Part shown: positions 27,070-36,895 of the stretch, piece by piece
How the letters are laid out: every line of letters starts with the position of its first letter
Numbering within the stretch: the first letter of the stretch is position 1
From: an uncultured Flavobacteriaceae bacterium
GTDB taxonomy: Bacteria > Bacteroidota > Bacteroidia > Flavobacteriales > Flavobacteriaceae
Assembly: GCA_947488435.1 (NCBI GenBank)
Contig: CANKZG010000001.1
Span: 1,976,308 to 2,040,307 of the forward strand
DNA length: 64,000 nucleotides
Direction of reading: 5' to 3'
Program-made: the position numbers and the translations under genes
Notes under the pieces: generated by a model
Databases searched by the model: none
What the model saw: the letters and a program-made list of their open reading frames with translations, nothing else
What the model was told of the DNA's origin: nothing

Positions 27070-28698
27070 TTAATCGTTCATCGTCATTAAAAATTCTTCA
27101 TTACTTCGTGTCTGTTTAAACCGTTGCTCAATAAATTCCATTGCTTCTACAGGATTCATATCGGCAAGATATTTTCGCATGATCCACATACGTTGAATTG
27201 TATTTTCTTCCAATAACAAGTCGTCCCTACGTGTACTTGAAGAAGTAAGATCGATAGCAGGGAATATTCTTCGATTCGAGATTTTACGATCCAATTGTAA
27301 TTCCATGTTACCCGTTCCCTTAAACTCCTCAAAAATCACTTCATCCATCTTAGAGCCTGTTTCGGTAAGGGCTGTTGCAATGATAGATAATGATCCGCCG
27401 TTTTCAATTTTACGAGCGGCACCAAAGAAACGCTTAGGTTTATGTAGTGCATTGGCGTCTACCCCACCACTTAATACTTTACCAGATGCAGGTTGAACGG
27501 TGTTATAGGCTCTTGCTAGACGTGTAATGGAGTCTAATAAAATCACAACATCATGCCCACATTCTACCAAACGTTTTGCCTTTTCTAAAACAATATTAGC
27601 CACCCGAACATGTTCAGTTGCTTCTTTATCAAAAGTAGAAGCTACAACTTCTCCACGAACGTTACGTTGCATATCCGTTACTTCTTCAGGGCGTTCGTCG
27701 ATCAATAAAATAATTTGATATACTTCAGGGTGATTAGCAGCAATACCATTAGCAATGTCTTTTAATAGCATTGTTTTACCTGTCTTAGGCTGTGCTACAA
27801 TCATTCCTCTTTGCCCTTTCCCAATTGGTGAAAACAAATCAATTATTCGAGTAGAAATGTTGCTTTGTCTTTCTGCTAGTTTAAAACGTTCTTGTGGAAA
27901 TAAGGGTGTTAAATGCTCAAATGAAACCCGATCTCTTACCACTTGAGGATCCAGACCGTTAATTTTATTTACTTTAATTAAAGGAAAGTATTTTTCTCCT
28001 TCCTTAGGAGGGCGAACATTACCAAGTACCGTATCTCCTGTTTTAAGACCAAACAATCGAATTTGTGACTGCGATACATAAATATCATCTGGTGAAGAAA
28101 GATAATTGTAATCTGATGATCTCAGAAAACCATATCCATCCTGCATAATATCTAAAACACCTTCACTTTCAATGATGCTATCAAATTCAAATTCAGGTTC
28201 TTTATAACGGTTTTTAAGATCTTTATCAAAATTACTGTTCTTATCGTGACCCCCTTTTTGATGATGATTTCCTTTTCGATTATTCTGATTTCGCTGCCCT
28301 TGGTTTTTTTGAAAATCTTTTTTGTTGTTATTTCCGTTTTGATTTCCCTGCTGATGCGGTTTTCTTTCTTCTTTGGTTTCTTTCACTTCTTTTGCTGCAG
28401 CCGCAGTTTTAGGAGTTTCTTTGGCAACTGAGGGAATAGTTTTAGCTTCTTTTTCATTAGCAGCTGGGGCTATTCTTTCCTTTCTTGCTCTAGGTTTTCT
28501 GGGTGCTGCAACTGGAGCGGATTCCGGAGCTTTTTCAACTACTTTTTCCACCACTTTTGGGTTAGCTGCCTGTACATCAAGTATTTGATATACCAAATCC
28601 AATTTTTTTAGGGTTTTGAATTTAGGAACTTTAAGTCCTTTGGCAATTTCTTGTAACTCTGGGAGCTTTTTGGCTTTTAAATCTGAAATCTCAAACAT
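27070..28698 (-). CDS. rho: Transcription termination factor Rho
   Basis: RNA-dependent hexameric helicase that ends transcription. The 542-residue chain is longer than the 419 residues of E. coli Rho because of an insertion. Order: Rho N-terminal domain (residues 1-45), a Lys/Glu/Ala then Asn/Gln/His-rich disordered stretch (about 50-170), the cold-shock-like RNA-binding domain ([15 protein letters not shown], about 178-250), and the ATPase with Walker [32 protein letters not shown] (Walker B) and [19 protein letters not shown]. The insertion is common in Bacteroidota. The 5' leader holds a small GGGGT-GAG-ACCCC hairpin (28763-28775). Confidence 0.96.
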   Translation of the reverse strand: MFEISDLKAKKLPELQEIAKGLKVPKFKTLKKLDLVYQILDVQAANPKVVEKVVEKAPESAPVAAPRKPRARKERIAPAANEKEAKTIPSVAKETPKTAAAAKEVKETKEERKPHQQGNQNGNNNKKDFQKNQGQRNQNNRKGNHHQKGGHDKNSNFDKDLKNRYKEPEFEFDSIIESEGVLDIMQDGYGFLRSSDYNYLSSPDDIYVSQSQIRLFGLKTGDTVLGNVRPPKEGEKYFPLIKVNKINGLDPQVVRDRVSFEHLTPLFPQERFKLAERQSNISTRIIDLFSPIGKGQRGMIVAQPKTGKTMLLKDIANGIAANHPEVYQIILLIDERPEEVTDMQRNVRGEVVASTFDKEATEHVRVANIVLEKAKRLVECGHDVVILLDSITRLARAYNTVQPASGKVLSGGVDANALHKPKRFFGAARKIENGGSLSIIATALTETGSKMDEVIFEEFKGTGNMELQLDRKISNRRIFPAIDLTSSSTRRDDLLLEENTIQRMWIMRKYLADMNPVEAMEFIEQRFKQTRSNEEFLMTMND

Positions 28699-28856
28699 TA
28701 AATATGAAATAAATTAAAATATCTTAAAAATTGAAGTATGTATTTTTATTTGGGTATTATATGGGGTGAGACCCCGAACTGGTAAGTAAAAACTAATATT
28801 GAAGCAATATTACAAATAATTTTGAACATTTCGTGAATAAATCTTAAAAAGACTAT

Positions 28857-28864
28857 TATTTTTG
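28857..28864 (+). promoter_or_regulatory. Probable -7 element of the DUF4293 gene
   Basis: TATTTTTG matches TAnnTTTG, 17 bases before the ATG; this would give an almost leaderless message. The -33 part is not clear. Confidence 0.35.
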
Positions 28865-28881
28865 CAACTCAATATTATAAA

Positions 28882-29292
28882 ATGATCCAACGAGTTCAAA
28901 CCATTTATCTTATTATCGTAGCGCTTTTGGCTGGTGGATTGCCCTTTTTATTGGCATTATGGACCAATAGTAATAGAGAGCAGGTTTTTGCACATGATAT
29001 TTTGGGATATGCAATTGCCTTTTATGGATCCGGGGTTTTAGCACTAGTTGCTATTGGGTTATTTAAAAAAAGACAAAATCAATTTGTTGTAAACAGATTG
29101 AATATGATATTAAATCTTTTTATACTAGGATTTTTCGTTTACCGATCGCTAAACTTATCCGGAGAGATTACGATCTCTGAGAAGGGTATTGGGATGTTGA
29201 TTCCGATTTTTTCTATCGTTTTTTTAGTGCTAGCTAATAGGGCTATTAAGAAGGATGAAGATCTTGTAAAATCTGTTGATCGCTTACGTTAA
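28882..29292 (+). CDS. DUF4293 family membrane protein
   Basis: A 136-residue protein with four membrane helices and the family opening MIQRVQTIYLIIVALL. The basic loop KKRQNQFVVNRLNMILNL and the end FLVLANRAIKKDEDLVKSVDRLR (the ANRAIKKDE part is diagnostic) agree with DUF4293. In Bacteroidota this gene is often found divergent from rho, as here, but its function is unknown. Confidence 0.85.
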   Translation: MIQRVQTIYLIIVALLAGGLPFLLALWTNSNREQVFAHDILGYAIAFYGSGVLALVAIGLFKKRQNQFVVNRLNMILNLFILGFFVYRSLNLSGEITISEKGIGMLIPIFSIVFLVLANRAIKKDEDLVKSVDRLR

Positions 29293-29320
29293 ACCTAACA
29301 TCTTAGTAATATTAGTGTGT

Positions 29321-29349
29321 AAAACCCTGACGGAAACGTCAGGGTTTTT
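29321..29349. terminator. Bidirectional terminator
   Basis: AAAACCCTGACG-GAAA-CGTCAGGGTTTT: a perfect 12-bp stem closed by a GAAA tetraloop, with A and T runs on the two sides, between convergent genes. Confidence 0.9.
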
Positions 29350-29361
29350 ACATTATTAATG

Positions 29362-30213
29362 TTAGTTCAAAATAGTTTCCGCCGTAAAGCCACTATTAAA
29401 TTTTACATTGCTTATAGTCTGTACAATGTTAGGTTGCTCACCATACCCGTCAGGGCTAGGCATAAAATAGGTACGTTTTGTCGCTATTTTTTGTCCTTCA
29501 ATATCTTCATATTCATAGTTGGCAATAATTAGTGGGTCGTTAACACCTAAAATTGGTAATGAAAAGTAAAACCGATCAATAAGCTTAGTTTCAGGATTTA
29601 CATAAAGAATATACGTGTCGTTTTGAGCTTTACCAGTTATTGCTGGATCGTAAGTTACATGGATCTTATCATAATTGATGTCGTTATAGGTCTCTTGCCC
29701 CATATATGAAGCAATAGTTCCATGATCATTTAACTTATAGGGCATGGTAAACCAAAAATAATTAGCACGTCTTAAAAATTCTGCACCTCCTATTAATTGA
29801 GGGTCATCCATTACTTCATCGTTGAGTTTAACCATAGTGGTTTTTCCATCAAAATATTGCATTACCTCTCCATCTTTTTCTGGCATAGCGTTGATGTCGT
29901 GTTGGGTATATTTCCCGAAAGACGCTTCGGTGTTGAAGATGTAACGTTCTGTGGAAACATCTGCCTTCCCATCTGGATATCTATAATCATAGGTATATTC
30001 AACATCCTTTTTGTTCCAAAGATCACTCCAACCGCCCGAGGCATGTTCAATAGCAGCTAAAACTGTTTGAGGTTCGGCCGTGTTATATATGGGAGCTTGT
30101 ACTTCCTCAACAATTTTGGCTTCTGTTTCTTGTTTTTTGTTTTTTTCGGCACAGGAAATGGCGAAAAGCCCTAAACCCATAAGGATTAGCGCCATAAATT
30201 TTTGTGTTTTCAT
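29362..30213 (-). CDS. DUF6503-like lipoprotein
   Basis: A 283-residue lipoprotein (signal ...GLGLFAISC). The mature part begins with AIEHASGGWSDLWNKKDVEYTYDYRYPD in two stretches and continues with beta-rich segments including FLRRANYFWFTMPYKL and YNDINYDKIHVTYD, then YILYVNPETKLIDRFYF. This resembles outer-membrane lipoprotein-sorting-like (LolA/LolB-type) half-barrels that bind lipids; the DUF6503 name is from memory. Function unknown. It is probably monocistronic. Confidence 0.6.
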   Translation of the reverse strand: MKTQKFMALILMGLGLFAISCAEKNKKQETEAKIVEEVQAPIYNTAEPQTVLAAIEHASGGWSDLWNKKDVEYTYDYRYPDGKADVSTERYIFNTEASFGKYTQHDINAMPEKDGEVMQYFDGKTTMVKLNDEVMDDPQLIGGAEFLRRANYFWFTMPYKLNDHGTIASYMGQETYNDINYDKIHVTYDPAITGKAQNDTYILYVNPETKLIDRFYFSLPILGVNDPLIIANYEYEDIEGQKIATKRTYFMPSPDGYGEQPNIVQTISNVKFNSGFTAETILN

Positions 30214-30296
30214 GGTGTTTGTATATTATGTTTAAGAATTAGACGAAGTTATGCTATTTTCTTACAATCGCTTCAGAGGTAAAAAATAGCATACGA

Positions 30297-30794
30297 TTAT
30301 CCACGTTTACCTAACTCAATAATTTCTAAGTTTTTGATTTCCGTTCCTTCAATAACAAATTGAAGCATTGTGCGTATTTGATGAAAACCATGTTTTCCAC
30401 AGGCTCCTGGGTTCATATGAAGCAAGCCTAATTTTTTATCCCACATCACCTTTAAAATGTGAGAGTGTCCACATATGAATAGTTTGGGAGGTTTCTGTTG
30501 TATTTCTTCTCTAATTCGAATATTATACTTTTGGGGATACCCGCCGATATGCGTCATCCATACTTCGACACCTTCACAAGTAAATCGATTATCCAATGGA
30601 AATTCTTTTTGGATAATATGATCATCAATATTGCCATGAACTCCGCGTACAGGCTTATAACTCGAAAGTTCATCAGTTACTGATAAGGTTCCAATATCCC
30701 CTGCATGCCATATTTCATCAGCTTTTTTTGCATATTTTATGATAGTATCGTCCATATGACTATGGGTATCAGATAGGAGTAAAATTCGAGTCAT
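30297..30794 (-). CDS. YfcE/MJ0936-like metallophosphoesterase
   Basis: A 165-residue phosphodiesterase with two metal ions. All the motifs are in place: LSDTHSH (Asp9, His11), HAGDIG, GVHGNIDD, MTHIGGYP and ICGHSHI, ending in NPGACG. Proteins of this size hydrolyse phosphodiesters in vitro; the true substrate is unknown. It is divergent from truA with 91 bases between. Confidence 0.88.
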   Translation of the reverse strand: MTRILLLSDTHSHMDDTIIKYAKKADEIWHAGDIGTLSVTDELSSYKPVRGVHGNIDDHIIQKEFPLDNRFTCEGVEVWMTHIGGYPQKYNIRIREEIQQKPPKLFICGHSHILKVMWDKKLGLLHMNPGACGKHGFHQIRTMLQFVIEGTEIKNLEIIELGKRG

Positions 30795-30885
30795 AAAACT
30801 TAAAATATGCTTAAATATGTGTGTTTCTGGTCTTGATTAAAGAAGATTAGGGTATCTTTACAAAGTGCAAAATTAGCGTATTCTC

Positions 30886-31629
30886 TTGAGATATTTTGTG
30901 GTTTTTTCTTATTTCGGTCAGGCCTATCACGGCTGGCAAAAACAACCTAATGCTCGCAGTGTTCAAGAAGTTTTGGAGGAGGCATTTGTGACCTTATTGA
31001 GACAACCAATTGCTTTAGTTGGTGCTGGGCGTACGGATGCAGGAGTTCATGCCAGGGAAATGGTCGCGCATTTTGATTTTTCAGATGATATTTTTCCGGA
31101 AAAACTAGTATTTCGTCTTAATGCCTTGCTGCCCAAGGATATTGCAGTATATCGCATTGTTATGGTGTCCAATGAAACACATGCGCGTTTTGACGCAGTT
31201 TCTAGAACCTATGAATACTGGATTACTCAATATAAAAATCCTTTTTACATGAATACTGCCCATTATGTAAAGCATCCGCTTAAGATAAAAGAAATGAATA
31301 AAGGAGCACAACTACTTCAGAAATTTGAGGACTTTGAATGCTTTTCAAAATCAAATACCGATGTAAAAACCTATTTGTGCAAGATTTCATATGCTAATTG
31401 GGAGGAGAAGGAGAACAAACTTGTTTTTACCATTACCGCAGATCGATTTTTAAGAAATATGGTAAGAGCTGTTGTAGGAACACTATTAGATATCGGAATA
31501 GGAAAGACTTCTCTTGAGGATTTGACACGGATTATTGAAAGTAAAAATAGAAGTAAAGCAGGTGCCTCAGTACCGGCAAAAGGTTTATATTTAACTAAAG
31601 TTTTATACCCGAATAATATTTTTAAATAA
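30886..31629 (+). CDS. truA: tRNA pseudouridine synthase A
   Basis: Makes pseudouridine at positions 38-40 of the tRNA anticodon arm. The 247-residue protein shows FSYFGQAYHGWQKQP, the catalytic GRTDAGVHA (Asp in RTD), and the later RFLRNMVRAVVGTLL. The start is TTG at 30886: an in-frame TAG lies at 30874 and no ATG fits, and the following residues RYFVVFSYFG match the family N-terminus. It is followed after 3 bases by an ABC exporter gene. Confidence 0.94.
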   Translation: MRYFVVFSYFGQAYHGWQKQPNARSVQEVLEEAFVTLLRQPIALVGAGRTDAGVHAREMVAHFDFSDDIFPEKLVFRLNALLPKDIAVYRIVMVSNETHARFDAVSRTYEYWITQYKNPFYMNTAHYVKHPLKIKEMNKGAQLLQKFEDFECFSKSNTDVKTYLCKISYANWEEKENKLVFTITADRFLRNMVRAVVGTLLDIGIGKTSLEDLTRIIESKNRSKAGASVPAKGLYLTKVLYPNNIFK

Positions 31630-31632
31630 CAT

Positions 31633-33399
31633 ATGGAGAAAGAAGCGGGAAAGGCATTTGATATTGGGTTGTTTAAACGCGTAATGGCGCATACTAAACC
31701 TTATAATTTAACCTTTTATGGGGTGGCTTTTGCTGCAATCCTTTTATCTAGTTTTGCGGTACTCTCACCACTCGTTGTGGGTAATGTAGTGGATGAGGCT
31801 ATAAAGCAAACGAATGCAGAAAAGCTCCTTTATCTTACCATGGTGATGCTGGGGTTGCTTATTGGGCAGGTTACTTTTCAGCTTTTGTTTAATTACTACG
31901 CCAACTGGTTAGGGGAATCTGTTATAAAAGATGTTCGTATTAAACTATTTCGAAAAATGATAGGCTTTCAAATGCAATACTTTGACAACTCTTCTATTGG
32001 GCTTTTAGTAACGCGAGCAGTAGCAGATATGCAGCGTATTGGTGAAATCTTCAGTCAAGGGTTTTTTGTTATTGTTGCCGATTTACTAAAAATGATGGCT
32101 GCCGCCGGGATAATGCTATATCTAAATTGGCGATTAGCATTAATTGTTTTTGCAGTCCTTCCAATAATTCTATATGCAACACGATTGTTTCAACAGGCTA
32201 TGAAAGTAGCCTTTATTGAAGTGCGTGCTCAGGTTTCAAATTTAAACTCCTTTGTTCAAGAGCGAATTACAGGAATGAAAATTGTTCAATTATTTCATCG
32301 TGAAGAAATTGAAAAAGAAAACTTTAGAAAAATTAATGAAAAACATCAAAATGCTTGGTTAAAAACAGTTTGGTATAACTCGATATTTTTTCCAATTGCA
32401 GAAATTGTAGGCTCTATTGCTATTGGATTGATTGTTTGGTATGGAGGCTTACAAAATGTAGCAAACATTAGCTCAGAGGAATATGGAACGGTGTTTACTT
32501 TTATTTTGCTGATTGAAATTCTATTTAGACCGCTAAGACAAATAGCAGATAAATTTAATACGTTGCAAATGGGAATGGTGGCTGCCAATCGCGTTTTTGC
32601 TATACTCGATACAGAGAGTAATATTGAAGATAATGGACAGGTTAATCAAACGGATATTAAAGGTACAATAGCCTTTAAAGAAGTGCGATTTGGATATTTA
32701 GCCGATGAGGAGGTACTTCACGGAATTTCTTTTGATGTTAAAGAAGGGGAGACTATCGCAATTGTTGGAGCTACAGGTGCAGGAAAATCTACTATAGTGA
32801 ATTTGTTGAATCGGTTTTATGAGATTTCCGGTGGAACTATTTGTATCGATGGGGTAAGTATAAGCGATTATCCTTTAGCTGTTTTGCGATCTCATATCGC
32901 GGTGGTTTTGCAGGACGTGTTCTTATTTGCAGATACAATTGCAAACAACATTTCATTGAAAAATGAAATGATTAGCATTGAAAGTATGGAGGAAGCTGCA
33001 AAACAAATAGGAGTTCATGATTTTATAAGTAGTTTACCAGAAGGTTATCAATACAACGTAAAAGAACGGGGAAGTATGCTTTCAAGTGGACAGAGACAAC
33101 TTATCGCTTTTTTAAGGGCTTACGTAAGTAACCCAAGTATTTTAGTGCTAGATGAAGCAACGTCGTCAGTAGACACTTACTCCGAACAATTGATACAGCG
33201 TGCTACAGAAAAGATAACTGAGGGAAGAACTTCTATTATTATTGCACATCGCCTAGCAACTATTAAAAAAGCAGATAAAATATTAGTGATGGATGCTGGT
33301 GAAATTATTGAAATGGGCACGCATCAAGAACTCCTAAAAAAGGGAGGCTATTATCGAAACTTGTATGAGGCACAATTCTTAGCAGAAGAAGTAGCTTAA
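31633..33399 (+). CDS. ABC exporter (MsbA-like permease-ATPase)
   Basis: A 588-residue half-transporter that works as a dimer in the inner membrane. Six membrane helices occupy about residues 20-310, including the coupling region QERITGMKIVQLFHRE. The ATPase follows: Walker A GATGAGKST, Q-loop VVLQDVFLF, signature LSSGQRQ, Walker B ILVLDEATSSVD, H-loop IIAHRLATI. The substrate cannot be read; lipids, peptides or drugs are possible. It is likely co-transcribed with truA (3-base gap). Its stop overlaps by 4 bases the stop of the convergent DUF3667 gene. Confidence 0.88.
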   Translation: MEKEAGKAFDIGLFKRVMAHTKPYNLTFYGVAFAAILLSSFAVLSPLVVGNVVDEAIKQTNAEKLLYLTMVMLGLLIGQVTFQLLFNYYANWLGESVIKDVRIKLFRKMIGFQMQYFDNSSIGLLVTRAVADMQRIGEIFSQGFFVIVADLLKMMAAAGIMLYLNWRLALIVFAVLPIILYATRLFQQAMKVAFIEVRAQVSNLNSFVQERITGMKIVQLFHREEIEKENFRKINEKHQNAWLKTVWYNSIFFPIAEIVGSIAIGLIVWYGGLQNVANISSEEYGTVFTFILLIEILFRPLRQIADKFNTLQMGMVAANRVFAILDTESNIEDNGQVNQTDIKGTIAFKEVRFGYLADEEVLHGISFDVKEGETIAIVGATGAGKSTIVNLLNRFYEISGGTICIDGVSISDYPLAVLRSHIAVVLQDVFLFADTIANNISLKNEMISIESMEEAAKQIGVHDFISSLPEGYQYNVKERGSMLSSGQRQLIAFLRAYVSNPSILVLDEATSSVDTYSEQLIQRATEKITEGRTSIIIAHRLATIKKADKILVMDAGEIIEMGTHQELLKKGGYYRNLYEAQFLAEEVA

Positions 33400-34193
33400 T
33401 CAACAGCGGTAGGTCCAAAATCAGCCAAACTACTTTGTCCAAAAATAAGTGATAAAATCCCTATCAAAAGGAACGTTCCAAAGTACTGAACAAAGAAAAG
33501 AATACTAAAAACAAAAGCTTTTGCTAAAAAGGTCAGGGCATCAGCTTTTATAATACGTTGTATCACGTAAATTACATATCCTAACATAATGGGTAACATT
33601 ACAAATGACAGATTCATATACCAATCAGATTTAAATAGTAGCGTGCATATACTAATTGGAAACGCAAAAATGCTGTACTGAGACATTGCATAGGAGAAAA
33701 CAACAGAACGCTCGGCAAAATTATATTTTTTTACATCGAAAGCTAGCCATCCTGCGATAGCCATTATGGGAATGAATAAGATGAATACCAGCGCTTGAAA
33801 ATCAAAAATAATATTTACCATTTGCTCACTTCCTTTTTGCTCTAATCCCGTTCCAAACGGATCCATGTTAATAGCAGTATCGAAGTAGAATTTTTGTAGA
33901 ATATAAATAACAAGACCGGTAAGGGTAATAGCAATTCCTAAATAACTAATAGGATTGATATATTTTTTTCGAATCCCTTTAATATAACCTTCAATAACCT
34001 CCTCAGGTTTTGTGATTAAATGCACCATGGTAATAAAAAGGGCGTTGTCATAATTGAAAAATTGTTCTGCAAAGTGGTCAAAGAGATTCTTAATAGTTAA
34101 TCGGTTTCGAATCACTTTTGCTCCACAATCCGAGCAGTAATTTACACTAGGTTCTAGTTGAATTTCACAATTTTTACAGTTTGTTGGCGCCAT
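33396..34193 (-). CDS. DUF3667-type zinc-ribbon membrane protein
   Basis: A 265-residue protein of the same build as the next upstream gene: a zinc ribbon with two CxxC knuckles (NCKNCEIQLEPSVNYCSDCG), then LTIKNLFDHFAEQFFNYDNALF, a conserved EVIEGYIKGIRKKYINPISY, and about five membrane helices. Function unknown. It is the last gene of a folP-cdaA-DUF3667-DUF3667 run, 51 bases after its paralogue. Placement next to cdaA hints at envelope or osmotic functions, but that is inference. Confidence 0.75.
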   Translation of the reverse strand: MAPTNCKNCEIQLEPSVNYCSDCGAKVIRNRLTIKNLFDHFAEQFFNYDNALFITMVHLITKPEEVIEGYIKGIRKKYINPISYLGIAITLTGLVIYILQKFYFDTAINMDPFGTGLEQKGSEQMVNIIFDFQALVFILFIPIMAIAGWLAFDVKKYNFAERSVVFSYAMSQYSIFAFPISICTLLFKSDWYMNLSFVMLPIMLGYVIYVIQRIIKADALTFLAKAFVFSILFFVQYFGTFLLIGILSLIFGQSSLADFGPTAVD

Positions 34194-34244
34194 GTAAAAC
34201 TTACTTAGTTAATTATATATATAGTGCAAATATAAACTTAGATG

Positions 34245-35084
34245 CTATAACCGTATCACACTTGTATAGGAGGCAATGTAGGCTACCGCCTTTTTTGCCT
34301 TTGCATTCTCAATAATTTCTTTGAATCCATCAGAAAAGAAAAATAAAAAGATCATTGTAATGATGGATAGTATTATATATAGAATTAGCATCACCACAAA
34401 GAAAAGCAGCGTTTTAAGAATAATTTTCTTAAAACTAAGTTTAAAAATTTTAGCAAGTGCATATATGTAATAAGCAATTTGTATGGGCATAGCAAACAGC
34501 AACATTATACGATAGGTGGGTTGGTGAAAAATCGTAAGAATATAGAGTGCGGCAACAACTATGGATACCTGTGAATAACAATAGGTGTTTAAAATAAGGT
34601 GTTCTCCGAAATTGTATTTTTTATAATTTAAAAAAACAAGTTTGGAAATTAGTGCGAAAACAGGAATCATTAAAAAAGTCCAAAATGAAAAATACTCAAA
34701 CATATTTTCCATCATAGCAGTAAAAACATTTTGAAATTCTTCAGATTGATCAGATGCCATTAACATCTGATCAATCATATTGGGATAGAACTTATTTTGA
34801 ATAAAAAAATAAGCTCCATTTGCAGCTAGTGCTATGGTAAAATAAGATATTGGATCTACATATTTTTTTCGTGTTCCCTCAAGATAGCCAATTACAACAT
34901 CCTTAGGGTTTTTAAAGAGACCAATAAAGGTTTTAAAGAGTTTATTGTCAATATTAAATAGCTTCTCCTGTACTTCCTTTAAAAGTCCTAGCAATGTAAT
35001 TCTACCTAAAACAACTCTTGCTCCACACGATGGGCAAAAACTAAATTTTGAGTCAAGCTGATCGTTACAATTTTTGCAATTCAT
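34245..35084 (-). CDS. DUF3667-type zinc-ribbon membrane protein
   Basis: A 279-residue protein with an N-terminal zinc ribbon (NCKNCNDQLDSKFSFCPSCG), followed by ITLLGLLKEVQEKLFNIDNKLF, DVVIGYLEGTRKKYVDPISY and about five membrane helices. It is clearly a tandem paralogue of the 33396-34193 product and more distantly related to that at 5993-7084. It begins 10 bases after the cdaA stop, so it is almost certainly co-transcribed with it. Function unknown. Confidence 0.75.
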   Translation of the reverse strand: MNCKNCNDQLDSKFSFCPSCGARVVLGRITLLGLLKEVQEKLFNIDNKLFKTFIGLFKNPKDVVIGYLEGTRKKYVDPISYFTIALAANGAYFFIQNKFYPNMIDQMLMASDQSEEFQNVFTAMMENMFEYFSFWTFLMIPVFALISKLVFLNYKKYNFGEHLILNTYCYSQVSIVVAALYILTIFHQPTYRIMLLFAMPIQIAYYIYALAKIFKLSFKKIILKTLLFFVVMLILYIILSIITMIFLFFFSDGFKEIIENAKAKKAVAYIASYTSVIRL

Positions 35085-35094
35085 TATCCGTCCG

Positions 35095-35880
35095 TTAGAT
35101 AAGATCTTCTTTTATAAAATTGGTCAGTTCTTCAATATCTTTATACTTTATAAACTCTCCATTTTTGATATACGAGATCAATCCGGTTTCCTCACTTACA
35201 ACTAAAGCCAGCGCATCTGTTTTTTCCGTAATACCAACAGCTGCTCTATGTCGTAAACCAAAGCGAAGTGGTATGGTACGCTCATTCGAGACAGGAAGAA
35301 TAACTCTTGTGGCAACAATATAATTATTCTCAATTACTGCCGCGCCATCATGCAAAGGACTGTTTTTATAAAAAATACTTTCAATAATGGGTTGTGTTAC
35401 CTCAATATTCATGGAATCCCCAGTAGACTTTATAAAATCTAAAGAGTTGTTTCTTTCTAGAATTAAAATTGCTCCAGTTTTGCTTTGACTCATTTTTTGA
35501 CAAGCATCTAGAATTGCTTTTATATTGGTATTGGTAACTCGCCCTTCTTGTTTTAAAAATTTAAAATGCCGAACAAAACTACGTTTACTAGCAAAATTTG
35601 TAGAGCCAATCATCAGTAGAAACTTTCGAATCTCTTGTTGAAAAACGATAATTAAGGCGATAAGTCCAATATTCATAAATCCGCCGACCATACTACTGAT
35701 CATTTTCATCTCTAAAAGTTCAGTGAGTTTCCAAAGTGCCCAAACGATAACGATACCAATAAAAATATTGATCGCTACGGTGCCTCTAACTAACTTGTAG
35801 ATGTAATAAAGCAGCACAGCAACCAGAATAATATCGATGATATCTGTGATCTTAAACTCTAGAAAATTAAGAAAATCCAA
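35095..35880 (-). CDS. cdaA: Diadenylate cyclase CdaA
   Basis: Makes the second messenger c-di-AMP from two ATP at the inner membrane. The 261-residue protein has three N-terminal membrane helices (to about residue 95) and the DisA_N domain with both catalytic motifs: PLHDGAAVI (DGA) and RFGLRHRAAVGI (RHR). No CdaR gene is adjacent; instead two DUF3667 membrane protein genes follow. c-di-AMP usually controls potassium and osmolyte uptake and cell-wall homeostasis. Confidence 0.94.
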   Translation of the reverse strand: MDFLNFLEFKITDIIDIILVAVLLYYIYKLVRGTVAINIFIGIVIVWALWKLTELLEMKMISSMVGGFMNIGLIALIIVFQQEIRKFLLMIGSTNFASKRSFVRHFKFLKQEGRVTNTNIKAILDACQKMSQSKTGAILILERNNSLDFIKSTGDSMNIEVTQPIIESIFYKNSPLHDGAAVIENNYIVATRVILPVSNERTIPLRFGLRHRAAVGITEKTDALALVVSEETGLISYIKNGEFIKYKDIEELTNFIKEDLI

Positions 35881-35925
35881 TCTTGGTGGTTTTTGTAAAT
35901 TTAGGAAAAATAAGGCAACGACAAA

Positions 35926-36759
35926 CTATCGTATTTGCGTCCATAGTTTTATGCACTCTACGGCTTCACGAACATCATGTACTCGAAGCAAATGTGCTCC
36001 TTGTTGTAAGGCAAACATATGCAAGGCCGTAGTTCCGTTTAGGGCTTCATTTGCACTTGTATTGAGAAATTTATAAATCATAGATTTTCTGCTTACCCCA
36101 ACAAGTATAGGTAGTTCAAAAGATTGTAAAAGCGATAGCTGTTTCAATAATTCGTAATTCTGCTCTAAGGTTTTAGCAAATCCAAAACCGGGATCTAAAA
36201 TAATATCACTTACACCTAGGGCATGAAGTTCAGCCACTTTTTTAGAAAAATAGAAACGTACTTCCTTTAATAGATCTTTATAATCTGTATGCAATTGCAT
36301 TTCTTGAGGATTACCTTTCATATGCATTGCCACATAAGGGACATTATACTGCGCAATGATTTTAAACATTTCCGAGTCAAGTGTTCCCGCAGAAATATCA
36401 TTAATCATGGATACTCCTGTGTCTAAACATTCTTTAGCAACACCACTTCTAAAAGTATCTATGGATAGCAAAACATCTGGAAACTCTTTCAATACTAATT
36501 CAGTAATAGGTAATACACGCTGTAACTCTTCATATTGAGAGACATTATTGGCATTAGGTCTAGAGCTATACCCGCCAATATCAATAAAAGTAGCTCCTTC
36601 TCTTAGCATGCGCTCTACCTGAGGCAATACCGTATGTATATTTCTGAACTTCCCACCGTCATAAAAAGAATCTGGAGTAACATTTAATATTCCCATTACT
36701 TTTGGGATGGACAGATCAACTAACTTTCCTTTGCAATTAATTGTTAATGGTAATTTCAT
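35926..36759 (-). CDS. folP: Dihydropteroate synthase
   Basis: Joins p-aminobenzoate to the pterin pyrophosphate in folate synthesis. Family motifs: MGILNVTPDSFYDGG, GATFIDIGGYSSRPNA, SIDTFRS, INDISAG, ILDPGFGFAKT, VGVSRKSMIY and a final LRVHDV. The ATG at 36759 (MKLPLTINCKGK) is preferred over one at 36795, whose extra 12 residues do not resemble the family. It heads the folP-cdaA-DUF3667 run, 45 bases before cdaA. Confidence 0.93.
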   Translation of the reverse strand: MKLPLTINCKGKLVDLSIPKVMGILNVTPDSFYDGGKFRNIHTVLPQVERMLREGATFIDIGGYSSRPNANNVSQYEELQRVLPITELVLKEFPDVLLSIDTFRSGVAKECLDTGVSMINDISAGTLDSEMFKIIAQYNVPYVAMHMKGNPQEMQLHTDYKDLLKEVRFYFSKKVAELHALGVSDIILDPGFGFAKTLEQNYELLKQLSLLQSFELPILVGVSRKSMIYKFLNTSANEALNGTTALHMFALQQGAHLLRVHDVREAVECIKLWTQIR

Positions 36760-36840
36760 ATAATCAAGAACATTAAAAAAATGTTGTTTTAACACCGATC
36801 AACAGCATACAATTACCTCTTAAAAAAGCGCAGTAACAAA

Positions 36841-36848
36841 TATTTTTG
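36841..36848 (+). promoter_or_regulatory. Possible -7 element of the DUF1599 gene
   Basis: TATTTTTG matches TAnnTTTG, 47 bases before the ATG at 36896. No TTG stands at the right distance. Confidence 0.35.
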
Positions 36849-36895
36849 AACAGGTGAAAATTTTAAGCGAAATTTACGCAAATTACAAACAATAG

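Noticed and set aside
33396-33399. Overlap of the ABC exporter and DUF3667 gene stops
   Set aside because: A 4-base tail-to-tail overlap at TTAA is common between convergent genes and needs no special explanation.
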